Source of the DNA: an uncultured Austwickia sp.
GTDB lineage: Bacteria; Actinomycetota; Actinomycetes; Actinomycetales; Dermatophilaceae
DNA length: 20,631 bases
Assembly (NCBI GenBank): GCA_934678955.1
Contig: CAKUSI010000032.1
Span: 1 to 20,631 of the forward strand
Direction: 5' to 3'
A program made the position numbers and the translations under genes. Below the pieces are notes generated by a model, which did not search any database, was not told where the DNA came from, and saw only the letters and a program-made list of their open reading frames with translations. This document shows positions 1 to 6,924 of the stretch, one piece after another (position 1 is the first letter of the stretch; every line of letters begins with the position of its first letter).

Positions 1-78
1 CGGGATACTTCCGTAGTGCTGGCATCCGATGCCCTCCTCCGTGACTTGGATGCCTCCATCAAACCCGACACTTGACAT
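1..78 (-). CDS. Possible start of a leftward gene, cut by the window edge (or frameshifted tail of the next gene)
   Basis: An open frame of 26 codons starts at an ATG (78-76) and runs off the left edge. A GGAG sequence lies about 7 nt upstream of this ATG, well placed as a ribosome binding site. The frame overlaps the end of the neighbouring secreted-protein gene by 20 bases in another frame, as in a coupled operon. The visible residues (MSSVGFDGG then IQVTEEGIGC) match no family I know. The alternative is that this is the frameshifted C-terminal tail of the neighbour, which stops early for its apparent family. The two readings cannot be separated from the bases present. Confidence 0.3.
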   Translation of the reverse strand, partial: MSSVGFDGGIQVTEEGIGCQHYGSIP

Positions 79-913
79 ACCCACACTCCGACGACGCGAC
101 ATTCTGCCCACCATTAGTCCTCGCCAACGACCACGCCTTGCCCTTCCCACACGTCACCGAACCACCATCACCCATCTCCCAGACCACCTCGTCGACCTCG
201 GCAGTCAAGGTGACGGTGATGCCTGCCTCGCTCTTCGACGCCGACACCGGCCCCCATTGATTGTCCTCGGGGGCTTCGGACCACAGCCACATGTGCCAGC
301 CGACCAACCCCATGTGCTCCTTCGAGTCCCCCTTCGGGAACATCCCCATGTCGGGAGCGTCCAGCTTCAGACTCGCAAGAATCTCTTTGGCGAGCTCTTC
401 TGGATCGGGAGGAGTCGCCTCCGTGTCAGGGAGCCACCGGTAATACCGCTGCCCCGGATCCGGAATCAGCTCCCCCGTCGGACGGGTGCACTCATAAATG
501 CTCCCATCGCTGCGGCCCGACCAGATCGCATCGGTCTTGGGTGGCTGCTTGTCCGCGAGCTGACACCAGGCACTGGCCGAGGGCACCCACGAGCCGTAAT
601 CGTTCGAGCACCCCACCTTGCGATCGTTGTAGCGACACTCCCGCGTACCCCCTGACGACGACCCACCCGATGTCCCTGGTTCTCCGGGGGAACCCGAGCT
701 ATTTCCAAGGCCTGCCTTGACTCCGCAAACATCGGTGTCCCAGTCGCAGCCTGCATCGACGATCGGAGCAGGCAGTGTGGCGCCGTCGGCACTCGCGCTA
801 GGCGGGAGAGCAATCCACGTCAACATAACTGGCAGCAGCAGGAACGACATGACAGCCGAAAGCCAAGGGGAACCAGTTCGCGAGCGGTCCGCCGCGCCGT
901 CTCGCCTCAACAC
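59..913 (-). CDS. Secreted or membrane-anchored Cys-rich protein of unknown function, possibly C-terminally truncated
   Basis: The protein has a basic N-terminus, a hydrophobic segment (MSFLLLPVMLTWIALPP) and then an Ala-Ser-Ala-like cleavage site, so export is likely. A Gly/Ser-rich linker follows, then a domain with scattered Cys and Trp and, near the end, W-x-MGDGGSVTCG followed by ECGY. This ending resembles secreted proteins I associate with actinobacterial conjugative elements, often misnamed ATP/GTP-binding proteins; that link is from memory and unverified. Those relatives usually continue well past the CGY motif, whereas this one stops six residues later (VKCRV). I chose the GTG at 913, which is nested at the stop of the lipoprotein gene (GTGTTGA, stop at 907), because it suggests translational coupling; an ATG at 949 in the same frame would overlap that gene by 43 bases. 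Function is unknown. Confidence 0.55.
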   Translation of the reverse strand: MLRRDGAADRSRTGSPWLSAVMSFLLLPVMLTWIALPPSASADGATLPAPIVDAGCDWDTDVCGVKAGLGNSSGSPGEPGTSGGSSSGGTRECRYNDRKVGCSNDYGSWVPSASAWCQLADKQPPKTDAIWSGRSDGSIYECTRPTGELIPDPGQRYYRWLPDTEATPPDPEELAKEILASLKLDAPDMGMFPKGDSKEHMGLVGWHMWLWSEAPEDNQWGPVSASKSEAGITVTLTAEVDEVVWEMGDGGSVTCGKGKAWSLARTNGGQNVASSECGYVKCRV

Positions 914-1509
914 GGCCGGAACTCGCTGCCATACCAGAAGGCCCTCCATGAGCCATCCGGCATGAGCTGCATGCGCACCTGCGCGAGGAGGGTTTCATCC
1001 TGTTGAACCACCGTCTTGCCTGTCTCGATCTCAACAGTCCAGGAATACCCCGGCTCGACACAGTAGGTGACCAGTGCCTCGCGGACGCCCTCGGAACTCG
1101 TTACCGGCCCGTCAATCGAGACAAACCGGCTCACCACATCACCGGTCCGTCGCCACCCCTTCTCCCGCAGCCCTGCGATTGCCCCAACAACCCGTGAGGT
1201 CTCTTCTCCGCCCGTGGTGATCTCGACAGCCCTGTAGTCGGTCAGAGAAGGGTCCTTCTTGTGCTTGTCAACGGCTAGCTCATACGCTTGCCAGCCTTCC
1301 AGTACCGCGCTCTTCTCTGGGTCCATCCCGGTGGGCAGAGCCGGGAACGACTCCACCGCCGTCGGTGACGGCGAAGGAGACGGACTGGTGCTCGGCGAGG
1401 GCGTCGGACCGACCGCGCTCGGAGACGGAGTGGACGGCGACGGACCCGGCACCGACGGCGTACACCCCACCAACAGCACCAAACACACAAGCAGGTAGAC
1501 GACACGCAT
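907..1509 (-). CDS. Putative lipoprotein with a Ser/Pro-rich linker, function unknown
   Basis: The 200-residue product begins with a short lipoprotein signal peptide whose lipobox LVGC ends at Cys16, the expected lipidation site. Residues 17-50 are a low-complexity Thr/Pro/Ser linker, typical of a tether through the actinobacterial wall. A small globular domain of about 145 residues follows (start FPALPTGMDPEKSAVL), with Cys near YCVEPGYSW and at the C-terminus. The fold recalls small lipoproteins next to conjugation or integrative-element genes, but I cannot name the family. A purine-rich GGGGCAGGG stretch lies just upstream of the ATG. The gene is first of the leftward pair and overlaps the start of the next secreted-protein gene. 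The host seems to use the pair at the cell surface, which is inference from the signals only. Confidence 0.7.
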   Translation of the reverse strand: MRVVYLLVCLVLLVGCTPSVPGPSPSTPSPSAVGPTPSPSTSPSPSPSPTAVESFPALPTGMDPEKSAVLEGWQAYELAVDKHKKDPSLTDYRAVEITTGGEETSRVVGAIAGLREKGWRRTGDVVSRFVSIDGPVTSSEGVREALVTYCVEPGYSWTVEIETGKTVVQQDETLLAQVRMQLMPDGSWRAFWYGSEFRPC

Positions 1510-2090
1510 AAACCCTGCCCCTTCCGTCCCCCCGAACGAATGTCGTCATTCAACCAAAGCAGTCACCCGAAAGCGAGGCCCAGGAGCAAACTGTGGATAA
1601 CCCCGCGGGTCGGGCACAGCGGCACGAGGCCGCAAGCACGCGGCCGCTCCCTGCCCGGGCTCATGCGAGCTACCCGCCTTCCTCGGGCTGACTTGGGCTC
1701 CCATGCGAAGTGCCAGCGCCCTGCCTGCCGAGCCACTCCCCCGGTGCGAAGCGCCACCCGCTGCTGAATGAGCCCGCCGCACGAGGCCGCTCGCCGCGTC
1801 GGCAAGCCGTCCCGTACTGAGCCCGACGGCCAGGCGGAACCCCCGCCGTCGCATCGGAGTAGACCGTCGTGTCCAAGTAGGCCAATGAACTGCCGACCGG
1901 TTCCTCGCTCTGCCGGCCGCGACCAACATCATCGTGGCTGTAAACGTTCAGCTCACTGCGAAACCGGCATTACCGTGCGCGTCAGAGTCATCATGGTGAC
2001 TCTGACGTTCACGTTGTTCAGCTCGGGGCGGGAGATCGAACGGCAGCAGCCACGTTTTTCTCCCGCGAACCCGTTGTCGGTGGTCACGGC
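1510..2090. other. About 580 bp without a convincing gene, between the lipoprotein gene and hsdM
   Basis: Open frames exist on both strands but are Arg-rich and lack ribosome binding sites or recognisable domains. The stretch lies between divergent genes and should hold both promoters. It contains one perfect DnaA-box 9-mer (TGTGGATAA, 1592-1600), a 12-bp direct repeat GCACGAGGCCGC (1622-1633 and 1779-1790), two near-copies of TGCGAAG(T/C)GCCA around 1703 and 1745, and GTTCAGCTC twice (1946-1954 and 2016-2024) flanking a strong inverted repeat at 1974-2013. It may be a junction of an accessory element or decayed sequence. Confidence 0.5.
1974..2013. promoter_or_regulatory. Strong inverted repeat upstream of hsdM, candidate operator or hairpin
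   Basis: CGTCAGAGTCA (1980-1990) and TGACTCTGACG (1997-2007) form a perfect 11-bp inverted repeat around a 6-nt centre. After two mismatched positions the pairing resumes with CGTG (1974-1977) and CACG (2010-2013). It sits 91 bases before the proposed hsdM start. No T-tract follows, so an intrinsic terminator is less likely than a protein-binding site or an mRNA leader structure. Which regulator binds, if any, is unknown. Confidence 0.5.
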
Positions 2091-2096
2091 TAGGGT
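2091..2096 (+). promoter_or_regulatory. Candidate -10 box for hsdM (leaderless)
   Basis: TAGGGT fits the TANNNT -10 pattern and ends 7 nt before the GTG chosen as hsdM start, so transcription could begin at or next to the start codon. I see no good -35 at 16-18 bp. The AGGG inside it could instead act as a Shine-Dalgarno sequence (8 nt from GTG), in which case the promoter lies further upstream. Confidence 0.35.
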
Positions 2097-2103
2097 GTGG
2101 CGC

Positions 2104-3576
2104 GTGATCACCGGCGAACTCAAAGGCAAGGTCGACCGCGTCTGGGACGCGTTCTGGTCCGGCGGCATCTCCAACCCGTTGGAGGTGATCCAGCAGATCA
2201 CGTACCTGCTGTTCCTCCGACGGCTCGACGACCTCCAGACCCTCGAGGAGAAGAAGTCGCGCGTCACCGGGCAGCCGATCACCCAGGCGTTCTTCGCCGG
2301 CAACGAGCAGCACCTGCGCTGGGGCCAGTTCAAGCAACTGGAGCCCGGTGCGATGTTCGACGTCGTGGGCCTGGAGGTGTTCCCCTACCTGCGCGACCTG
2401 GGCACCCGAGTCGCAGGGGCGACGTCGACCTACGCCGAGCACCTCCGCGATGCGCGGTTCGCCATCCCGACACCCGCGCTGTTGGCGAAGGTCGTCGACA
2501 TGCTCGACACCATCCCGATGGCCGACCGCGACACCAACGGCGACCTGTATGAGTATCTGTTGTCCAAGCTCGCGTCCGCGGGCGTCAACGGCCAGTTCCG
2601 CACACCGCGCCACATCATCCAGTTGATGGTGCAGCTGATGGACCCGAAGCCCGGCGACGAGATCTGTGACCCCGCCTGCGGCACGGCGGGCTTCCTCGTC
2701 GCCGCGTCCGAACACGTCCGCGAGCAGCACCCCGACGCGATGCTCGACACCGCGCAGCGCACCCACTTCCACCGCTCGATGTTCCACGGCTACGACTTCG
2801 ACTCCACCATGCTGCGCATCGCGTCGATGAACATGCTCATGCACGGCATCGAGTCCCCGGACATCCGCTACCGCGACTCGCTCTCCGAGGGCGCCTCCGG
2901 CGAGGCCGACAAGTACACGCTGATCCTGGCCAACCCGCCGTTCGCCGGGTCACTCGACTACGAGTCAACGTCGAAGGAGCTCCTCGCCACGGTCAAGACA
3001 AAGAAGACCGAGCTGCTGTTCCTGGCCCTGTTCCTGAAGCTCCTCCAGCCCGGCGGCCGCGCCGCGGTCATCGTCCCCGACGGCGTCCTGTTCGGCTCGA
3101 CGAAGGCCCACAAGGACCTGCGCCGCTCGCTGGTCGAGGACCACAAGCTCGACGCCGTCGTCAAGCTCCCCAGCGGCGTGTTCCGCCCCTACGCGGGTGT
3201 GTCCACCGCCATCCTGATCTTCACGAAGACAGGAGCCGGCGGCACCGACCAGGTCTGGTTCTACGACGTCCAAGCCGACGGGTTCAGCCTCGACGACAAA
3301 CGCAACCCGGTCGCCGCCAACGATCTCCCGGAGGTCGCAACCCGCTGGTCCGGCCGCGATACCACCGAGCGCGACCGCACCCGTACCGAACAGTCCTTCA
3401 CGGTCCCGAAAGAAGAGATCGCCGCCCAGAGCTACGACCTGTCATTGAACAGATACAAGGAGATCGTTCACGACGATGTCGAACACCGCGACCCGCTCGA
3501 CATCATCACCGACCTCGAGGCCCTCGAAGCCGAGATTACGACAGGCCTCGCCGAGCTGAAGGACCTGCTCTCGTGA
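2104..3576 (+). CDS. hsdM: Type I restriction-modification system, DNA methyltransferase subunit HsdM
   Basis: The 490-residue product is an N6-adenine methyltransferase that works as M2S with HsdS to methylate both strands of a bipartite recognition site, and joins HsdR for restriction. The N-terminal helical HsdM domain starts at ITGELKGKVDRVWDAFW. The SAM-binding motif I is DPACGTAGFL, beginning at residue 189, and the catalytic N6-adenine motif NPPF is at 277-280. Length matches the family's usual 480-520. The frame stays open upstream to 1768, but that part is Arg/Ser-rich and unlike HsdM, so I start at GTG 2104 (GTG 2095 is an alternative). The gene ends in a GTGA overlap with hsdS, so the two are surely co-transcribed and translationally coupled. 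Base use is high-GC like its host. Confidence 0.95.
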   Translation: MITGELKGKVDRVWDAFWSGGISNPLEVIQQITYLLFLRRLDDLQTLEEKKSRVTGQPITQAFFAGNEQHLRWGQFKQLEPGAMFDVVGLEVFPYLRDLGTRVAGATSTYAEHLRDARFAIPTPALLAKVVDMLDTIPMADRDTNGDLYEYLLSKLASAGVNGQFRTPRHIIQLMVQLMDPKPGDEICDPACGTAGFLVAASEHVREQHPDAMLDTAQRTHFHRSMFHGYDFDSTMLRIASMNMLMHGIESPDIRYRDSLSEGASGEADKYTLILANPPFAGSLDYESTSKELLATVKTKKTELLFLALFLKLLQPGGRAAVIVPDGVLFGSTKAHKDLRRSLVEDHKLDAVVKLPSGVFRPYAGVSTAILIFTKTGAGGTDQVWFYDVQADGFSLDDKRNPVAANDLPEVATRWSGRDTTERDRTRTEQSFTVPKEEIAAQSYDLSLNRYKEIVHDDVEHRDPLDIITDLEALEAEITTGLAELKDLLS

Positions 3577-4727
3577 AGACGGTTCTGCTCGGTGACGTCG
3601 TCAGATTCACCAACGGTGGGACGCCAGCCCGCTCGAAGACAGAATTTTGGGAAGGGTCGATCCCCTGGATCACAGGTGCAGATATCACTGATGAGGGCAC
3701 TATCTCAGCACGCTCATTCATCACAAGCGCTGCCGTCTCTGGCTCTTCGACGAACGTCCTTCGCAGGGGTACTGTCATACTCCTGACAAGGACATCTGTC
3801 GGTAAGGTCGGCGTTCTGCCAGAGGAAATGGCGATCAATCAGGACCTCACAGGCATCACGCCTTCCCGGGAAGTCGATACCCGCTATCTCGTGCACTTCC
3901 TTCGGGCCAGCAAACCGAAACTCCTGCGGAATCTCCGCGGCGCCACGATCAAGGGGATCTCTCGCGAGGACGTTGCCTCGCTAGAGATTGCGCTTCCGGC
4001 TGTCCCTGAGCAACGTCGACTCGCCGAAATCCTCGATAGGGTCGATGCGCTTCGCATGAAACGCCAGCAGGCACAGGCCCACCTCGACGCCCTTCTCCAA
4101 GCCTTCGCCCTCGAGTTGTTTGAGCACAACAGTCATCGTCGCATCACCCTGGCGGAGATCGCCGATGTGTCTTCCGGAATCACTAAGGGGCGCCGCACAG
4201 CCGCAAGCACCCGCGCCGTTCCGTACCTCGCCGTGGCCAACGTGCAGGCCGGGCACCTCGCGCTCGACAACGTCAAGTCGATCGACGCGACCGATGCAGA
4301 GGTTCAGCGCTACGCCCTCCAACCGGGCGACCTGGTGCTCACCGAAGGCGGCGACCCCGACAAACTCGGCCGTGGAACCCTCTGGCGAGGTGAGATCGCG
4401 GAGTGCATCCATCAGAACCACATCTTCAGAGTTCGACTCAAGCCCGGCGCGGGGCTTCGCGCCGAGATACTGGAAGCATTCCTCGGGAGTTGGGACGCCC
4501 GCGCCTACTTCCTGCGCTCAGCAAAGCAGACAACCGGGATCGCTTCGATCAACAAGACCCAGCTCGCCGCCCTGCCCGTTCCCCTCCCACCCGTGGAACT
4601 CCAGGATGAGTTCTGCCGGCGACTCACGGCCTTCCGAACCCACATCTCTCAGGTCAGCCATCACTCACAGTCGCTGGACAACCTCTTCACCTCCCTGCAG
4701 ACCCGCGCGTTCAAAGGAGAACTGTGA
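3573..4727 (+). CDS. hsdS: Type I restriction-modification system, specificity subunit HsdS
   Basis: The 384-residue subunit chooses the DNA sequence recognised by the HsdMS and HsdMSR complexes. Two target recognition domains are visible. The first covers about residues 1-150 and includes GGTPARSKTEFW and IPWITGADI; it ends in the conserved LPAVPEQRRLAEILDRVDAL helix. The second, about 190-350, includes YLAVANVQAG and LQPGDLVLTEGGD, and ends in LPPVELQDEF and a second helix. The closing QTRAFKGEL is typical of the family. The first part of the gene is visibly less GC-rich than hsdM, as expected for exchanged recognition domains. The start GTG at 3573 overlaps the hsdM stop as GTGA, and the stop overlaps the next gene in the same way. 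The target sequence cannot be read from the protein. Confidence 0.95.
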   Translation: MKTVLLGDVVRFTNGGTPARSKTEFWEGSIPWITGADITDEGTISARSFITSAAVSGSSTNVLRRGTVILLTRTSVGKVGVLPEEMAINQDLTGITPSREVDTRYLVHFLRASKPKLLRNLRGATIKGISREDVASLEIALPAVPEQRRLAEILDRVDALRMKRQQAQAHLDALLQAFALELFEHNSHRRITLAEIADVSSGITKGRRTAASTRAVPYLAVANVQAGHLALDNVKSIDATDAEVQRYALQPGDLVLTEGGDPDKLGRGTLWRGEIAECIHQNHIFRVRLKPGAGLRAEILEAFLGSWDARAYFLRSAKQTTGIASINKTQLAALPVPLPPVELQDEFCRRLTAFRTHISQVSHHSQSLDNLFTSLQTRAFKGEL

Positions 4728-5647
4728 CCACCACCGAAGCCCCCACCTGGGACCAGTACATGCTGCCTGCGCCGAGGGTCCTCGCCGACGGCGAAGTTCA
4801 GCGGGCTCGCCAGATCTGCAACGCGGCGGCGGACCATCTCAGCGTCAGCGCCGAGGAGCGCGAGGTGCTCATCCCCTCGGGGCAGCAGCGGTACTTGAAC
4901 CGCTCACTGTGGGCGCTCTCCTACCTGAGCCGCGCTGGCGCCGTCGAGAGGGTGAGTCGCGGGCAGTATCGAATCACACAGGTCGGCCAGCGCCTCGCAG
5001 AAGCTCACCCCGAGGGCATCCGCGAGAAGGACCTCCGCGGACTGCCCGGCTACATCTCGCCGTATGTGCGTTCCTCGTCGCCCACCACAGCGGCCGTCCC
5101 CACCGACGAGCCCTCCGCCGAGATCTCGGAGCTCTCCCCGACCGAGCAGGTTGAGCAGGGCATCTCGCGCATCCATGCCACGGTCGCGCAGGAACTCCTT
5201 GCCCGCCTCCATGCACAGGAACCCGCGTTCTTCGAGCAGGCGGTGCTCGACCTGCTGATGGCGATGGGCTACGGAGGTGCAGAGGGGCGCGCGACACGCA
5301 CCCAGCTGTCCAACGACGGAGGCATCGACGGCGTGATCGACCAGGACGCGCTCGGGCTCAGCCGCGTCTACGTCCAGGCCAAGCGGTATGCACCGGATAC
5401 ATCGGTCGGACGCCCGGAGATTCAAGGCTTCGTCGGCGCGCTCCAGGGCCACCAGGCGGGCCAGGGCGTGTTCATCACCACAGGCCGCTTCAGCAGCACC
5501 GCGGTGCAGTATGCCGAGAACGTCCCGACCCGCGTCGCCCTCCTCGACGGCGCCCGCTTGGCGAGGTTGATGATCAAGTACCGCGTCGGCGTCCAGGTCC
5601 GCAAGACCTACGACGTCGTCGAACTGGACGAGGACTACTTCGAGTAG
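4724..5647 (+). CDS. Mrr-family restriction endonuclease fused to the hsdMS operon
   Basis: The 307-residue protein has an N-terminal winged-helix Mrr_N-like DNA-binding region (about residues 10-100), a Pro/Ser/Glu-rich linker (115-145) and a C-terminal Mrr catalytic domain of the PD-(D/E)XK superfamily (about 165-290). The active-site signature is intact: D202 in GGIDG and Q218-A-K220 in YVQAKRY, the QxK form usual in Mrr. Mrr proteins cut modified DNA (type IV restriction). A strong AAAGGAGA ribosome binding site precedes the GTG, which overlaps the hsdS stop as GTGA. This coupling implies production in step with HsdM and HsdS. Whether it acts alone as a type IV enzyme or with the HsdMS complex is unknown. 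A canonical hsdR lies 3.2 kb downstream, so it need not replace HsdR. Confidence 0.9.
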   Translation: MTTTEAPTWDQYMLPAPRVLADGEVQRARQICNAAADHLSVSAEEREVLIPSGQQRYLNRSLWALSYLSRAGAVERVSRGQYRITQVGQRLAEAHPEGIREKDLRGLPGYISPYVRSSSPTTAAVPTDEPSAEISELSPTEQVEQGISRIHATVAQELLARLHAQEPAFFEQAVLDLLMAMGYGGAEGRATRTQLSNDGGIDGVIDQDALGLSRVYVQAKRYAPDTSVGRPEIQGFVGALQGHQAGQGVFITTGRFSSTAVQYAENVPTRVALLDGARLARLMIKYRVGVQVRKTYDVVELDEDYFE

Positions 5648-5751
5648 CCATTGACTCCTGCGTCGATAGTGCGGCTGCTTAGGTCGGTTCTGGCGTCGAT
5701 CCGGCGCCGCAGCAACAGACATACGCAGCCACACTACGCCCACCGCCGCAG

Positions 5752-5780
5752 TTCACAGACGCCTTGCGCGGGCGTACACT
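5752..5780 (+). promoter_or_regulatory. Candidate promoter of the AbrB-type antitoxin/VapC operon (leaderless)
   Basis: TTCACA (5752-5757) and TACACT (5775-5780) are separated by exactly 17 bp, a good sigma-70-type arrangement. The -10 ends 6 nt before the ATG at 5787, which predicts transcription starting at or within a base or two of the start codon. Confidence 0.6.
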
Positions 5781-5803
5781 CCTTACATGACGACAATGTA
5801 CGC
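5772..5803. promoter_or_regulatory. Inverted repeat over the -10 and start codon, candidate autoregulatory operator
   Basis: GCGTACA (5772-5778) and TGTACGC (5797-5803) form a perfect 7-bp inverted repeat with an 18-bp spacer. A second, inner pair TACAT / ATGTA sits between and across them. The repeat covers the -10 box and the start of the antitoxin gene. AbrB/MazE-type antitoxins commonly bind palindromes in their own promoters, so autorepression by the antitoxin or the toxin-antitoxin complex is likely; this is inference. Confidence 0.5.
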
Positions 5804-6050
5804 AACGATCACGTCGAAAGGGCAGATCACCCTCCCCGCAGCGGCCCGACGTGCGCTCGGGCTACACGAGGGTCAGAAGGTCGGCATCCGGGTCGAGGGG
5901 GACTCTCTGGTGATCGACCGTCCTCCCAGCCTCGACGCTGTGCGCGCCAAGATTCGCGAGGAGGCCGAGGCTCGCGGCACCTGGGGGATTGTTCCCGTGG
6001 CCGGCGACGGCTGGGCAGCACGGGCCGAGGACTTCCGTGGCAACGATTGA
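5787..6050 (+). CDS. AbrB/MazE-type (SpoVT-AbrB fold) antitoxin
   Basis: The 87-residue protein has a swapped-hairpin AbrB DNA-binding domain over residues 1-45: YATITSKGQITLPAAARRAL, then GLHEGQKVGIRVEGDSLVI. The tail (46-87) carries a short helix and acidic/Trp-containing segment that would bind and block the toxin. It should neutralise the PIN toxin of the next gene and repress its own operon. The ATG at 5787 fits a leaderless start, with an in-frame ATG at 5796 as alternative. Its stop overlaps the toxin start by 14 bases, the usual arrangement for such pairs. Confidence 0.9.
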   Translation: MTTMYATITSKGQITLPAAARRALGLHEGQKVGIRVEGDSLVIDRPPSLDAVRAKIREEAEARGTWGIVPVAGDGWAARAEDFRGND

Positions 6051-6426
6051 TACGAACGTATTGCTTCGCTGGGTCCTCAACGATGTCCCGACGCAAGCTG
6101 TGGCCGCCGAGGCCTTGCTGACCAACGGCGAGCAGCACCTTGTCCCCGATGAAGCGCTGATCGAGACCGTCTTCGTCCTCGACAAGGTGATGGGGCTCTC
6201 ACGCGCCACCGTCGTCGCGTCAGTGGAGTTGGTCATGGGCGTCGCGCAGTTGAGCCTCGACCGCGCACTGTGGCGAACGGCTCTCAACGATTACCTGGCC
6301 CACCCGAAACTCTCGATCAGCGACACCTTTCTGACCGCCATCGCGAACGCCACCAGACAATTGCCGCTCTACACGTTCGACAAGAAGCTGGTAAACCAAC
6401 TCGACGGCGCCGAGCTGCTCCACTAG
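6037..6426 (+). CDS. VapC-like PIN-domain ribonuclease toxin
   Basis: This 129-residue protein is a PIN-fold Mg-dependent endoribonuclease, the toxin partner of the AbrB-type antitoxin gene it overlaps. The acidic active-site residues are present: D5 in ATIDTNVLLRW, E43 in IETVFVL, D96 in SISDTFL and D115 in YTFDKK. VapC toxins usually cleave tRNA or rRNA and stop translation. I chose the GTG at 6037 because it puts the conserved DTN motif at the very N-terminus, as in the family; an upstream in-frame ATG at 5989 would add 16 residues that lie inside the antitoxin gene. Length is typical (about 130). The antitoxin is AbrB-type, not Phd-type, so the pair differs from the second VapC pair nearby. 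Confidence 0.9.
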   Translation: MATIDTNVLLRWVLNDVPTQAVAAEALLTNGEQHLVPDEALIETVFVLDKVMGLSRATVVASVELVMGVAQLSLDRALWRTALNDYLAHPKLSISDTFLTAIANATRQLPLYTFDKKLVNQLDGAELLH

Positions 6427-6443
6427 AGCCGCTCTACTCCCGA

Positions 6444-6474
6444 CGCCAGACTGCGGGCCTTTCAAGGTCCGGCG
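6444..6474. terminator. Weak candidate terminator between two convergent toxin genes
   Basis: CGCCAGAC (6444-6451) and GTCCGGCG (6467-6474) pair with one mismatch around a 15-nt loop, and TTT follows on the plus strand. The hairpin lies between the stop of the rightward VapC gene (6426) and that of the leftward one (6517), where termination is needed. The short T-tract and long loop make it weak. Confidence 0.3.
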
Positions 6475-6516
6475 TTTCCCACGCCCAACCTGCTCGTCGG
6501 AACGCGTGTGGATGCG

Positions 6517-6924
6517 CTACGCAATCAGCGCAACGCCCTCGGCGCGGGCCGCGTCCGCGAGGCGACGATCGCGGGTGGCCAGGTGGCAGCCGTACTGCTC
6601 GGCGGCGATCAGGTAGCTGGCATCGTAAGACGTCAAGCCGTGGGTGCGGGCCAAGGCCAGCAGGTGCGCAGGTGCCGGGTCGAGTTCGCTCATCTCCAGC
6701 GGCAGCCGGTCCAACAGTGCGAGGACCGCGACGGCGTCGGCGGCCGTGATCCGGCCACGCTTCTCGGCCTGGATCAGCGCGTTGGAGATCTCCAGCCACC
6801 ATAGCGGCGTGACGATCGCTCCCGCTTGGCGCACGGCAGCGAGCACCCGGTCGGACAGTTCGTCGTGCTCGTCCTCGAAACACCACGACAGCGCCATGGA
6901 AGCGTCGACCACGACGCCTTTCAC
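6517..6924 (-). CDS. Second VapC-like PIN-domain toxin
   Basis: The 135-residue product is a PIN-domain endoribonuclease. Its active-site acids are D7 (VVVDASMALSW), E45 (WWLEISNAL), D101 (LTSYDASYL) and D119 (TRDRRL), all at expected spacing. The gene is the second of a leftward pair whose start overlaps the Phd-type antitoxin's stop (ATGA, 6921-6924), so translation is coupled and the antitoxin is made first. The DAS-start motif differs from the DTN motif of the other VapC in this window, and the two share little sequence, so they are separate systems and not a duplication. The substrate RNA cannot be predicted from the sequence. Confidence 0.9.
   Translation of the reverse strand: MKGVVVDASMALSWCFEDEHDELSDRVLAAVRQAGAIVTPLWWLEISNALIQAEKRGRITAADAVAVLALLDRLPLEMSELDPAPAHLLALARTHGLTSYDASYLIAAEQYGCHLATRDRRLADAARAEGVALIA

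Noticed and set aside
1592..1600. Replication origin
   Set aside because: A single DnaA box without an AT-rich unwinding region, dnaA/dnaN or a rep gene is not enough.
1546..1932. Leftward 128-codon open frame in the interval before hsdM
   Set aside because: Low-complexity Arg/Ala/Gly composition, no ribosome binding site, no domain; expected by chance in GC-rich DNA.
1768..2103. N-terminal extension of the hsdM reading frame
   Set aside because: The added 112 codons are Arg/Ser/Pro-rich with no HsdM similarity, and the frame runs through the inverted repeat; HsdM begins at ITGELKGK.
6220..6465. Leftward open frame opposite the first VapC gene
   Set aside because: Antisense to a gene with a full PIN active site and no evidence of its own.
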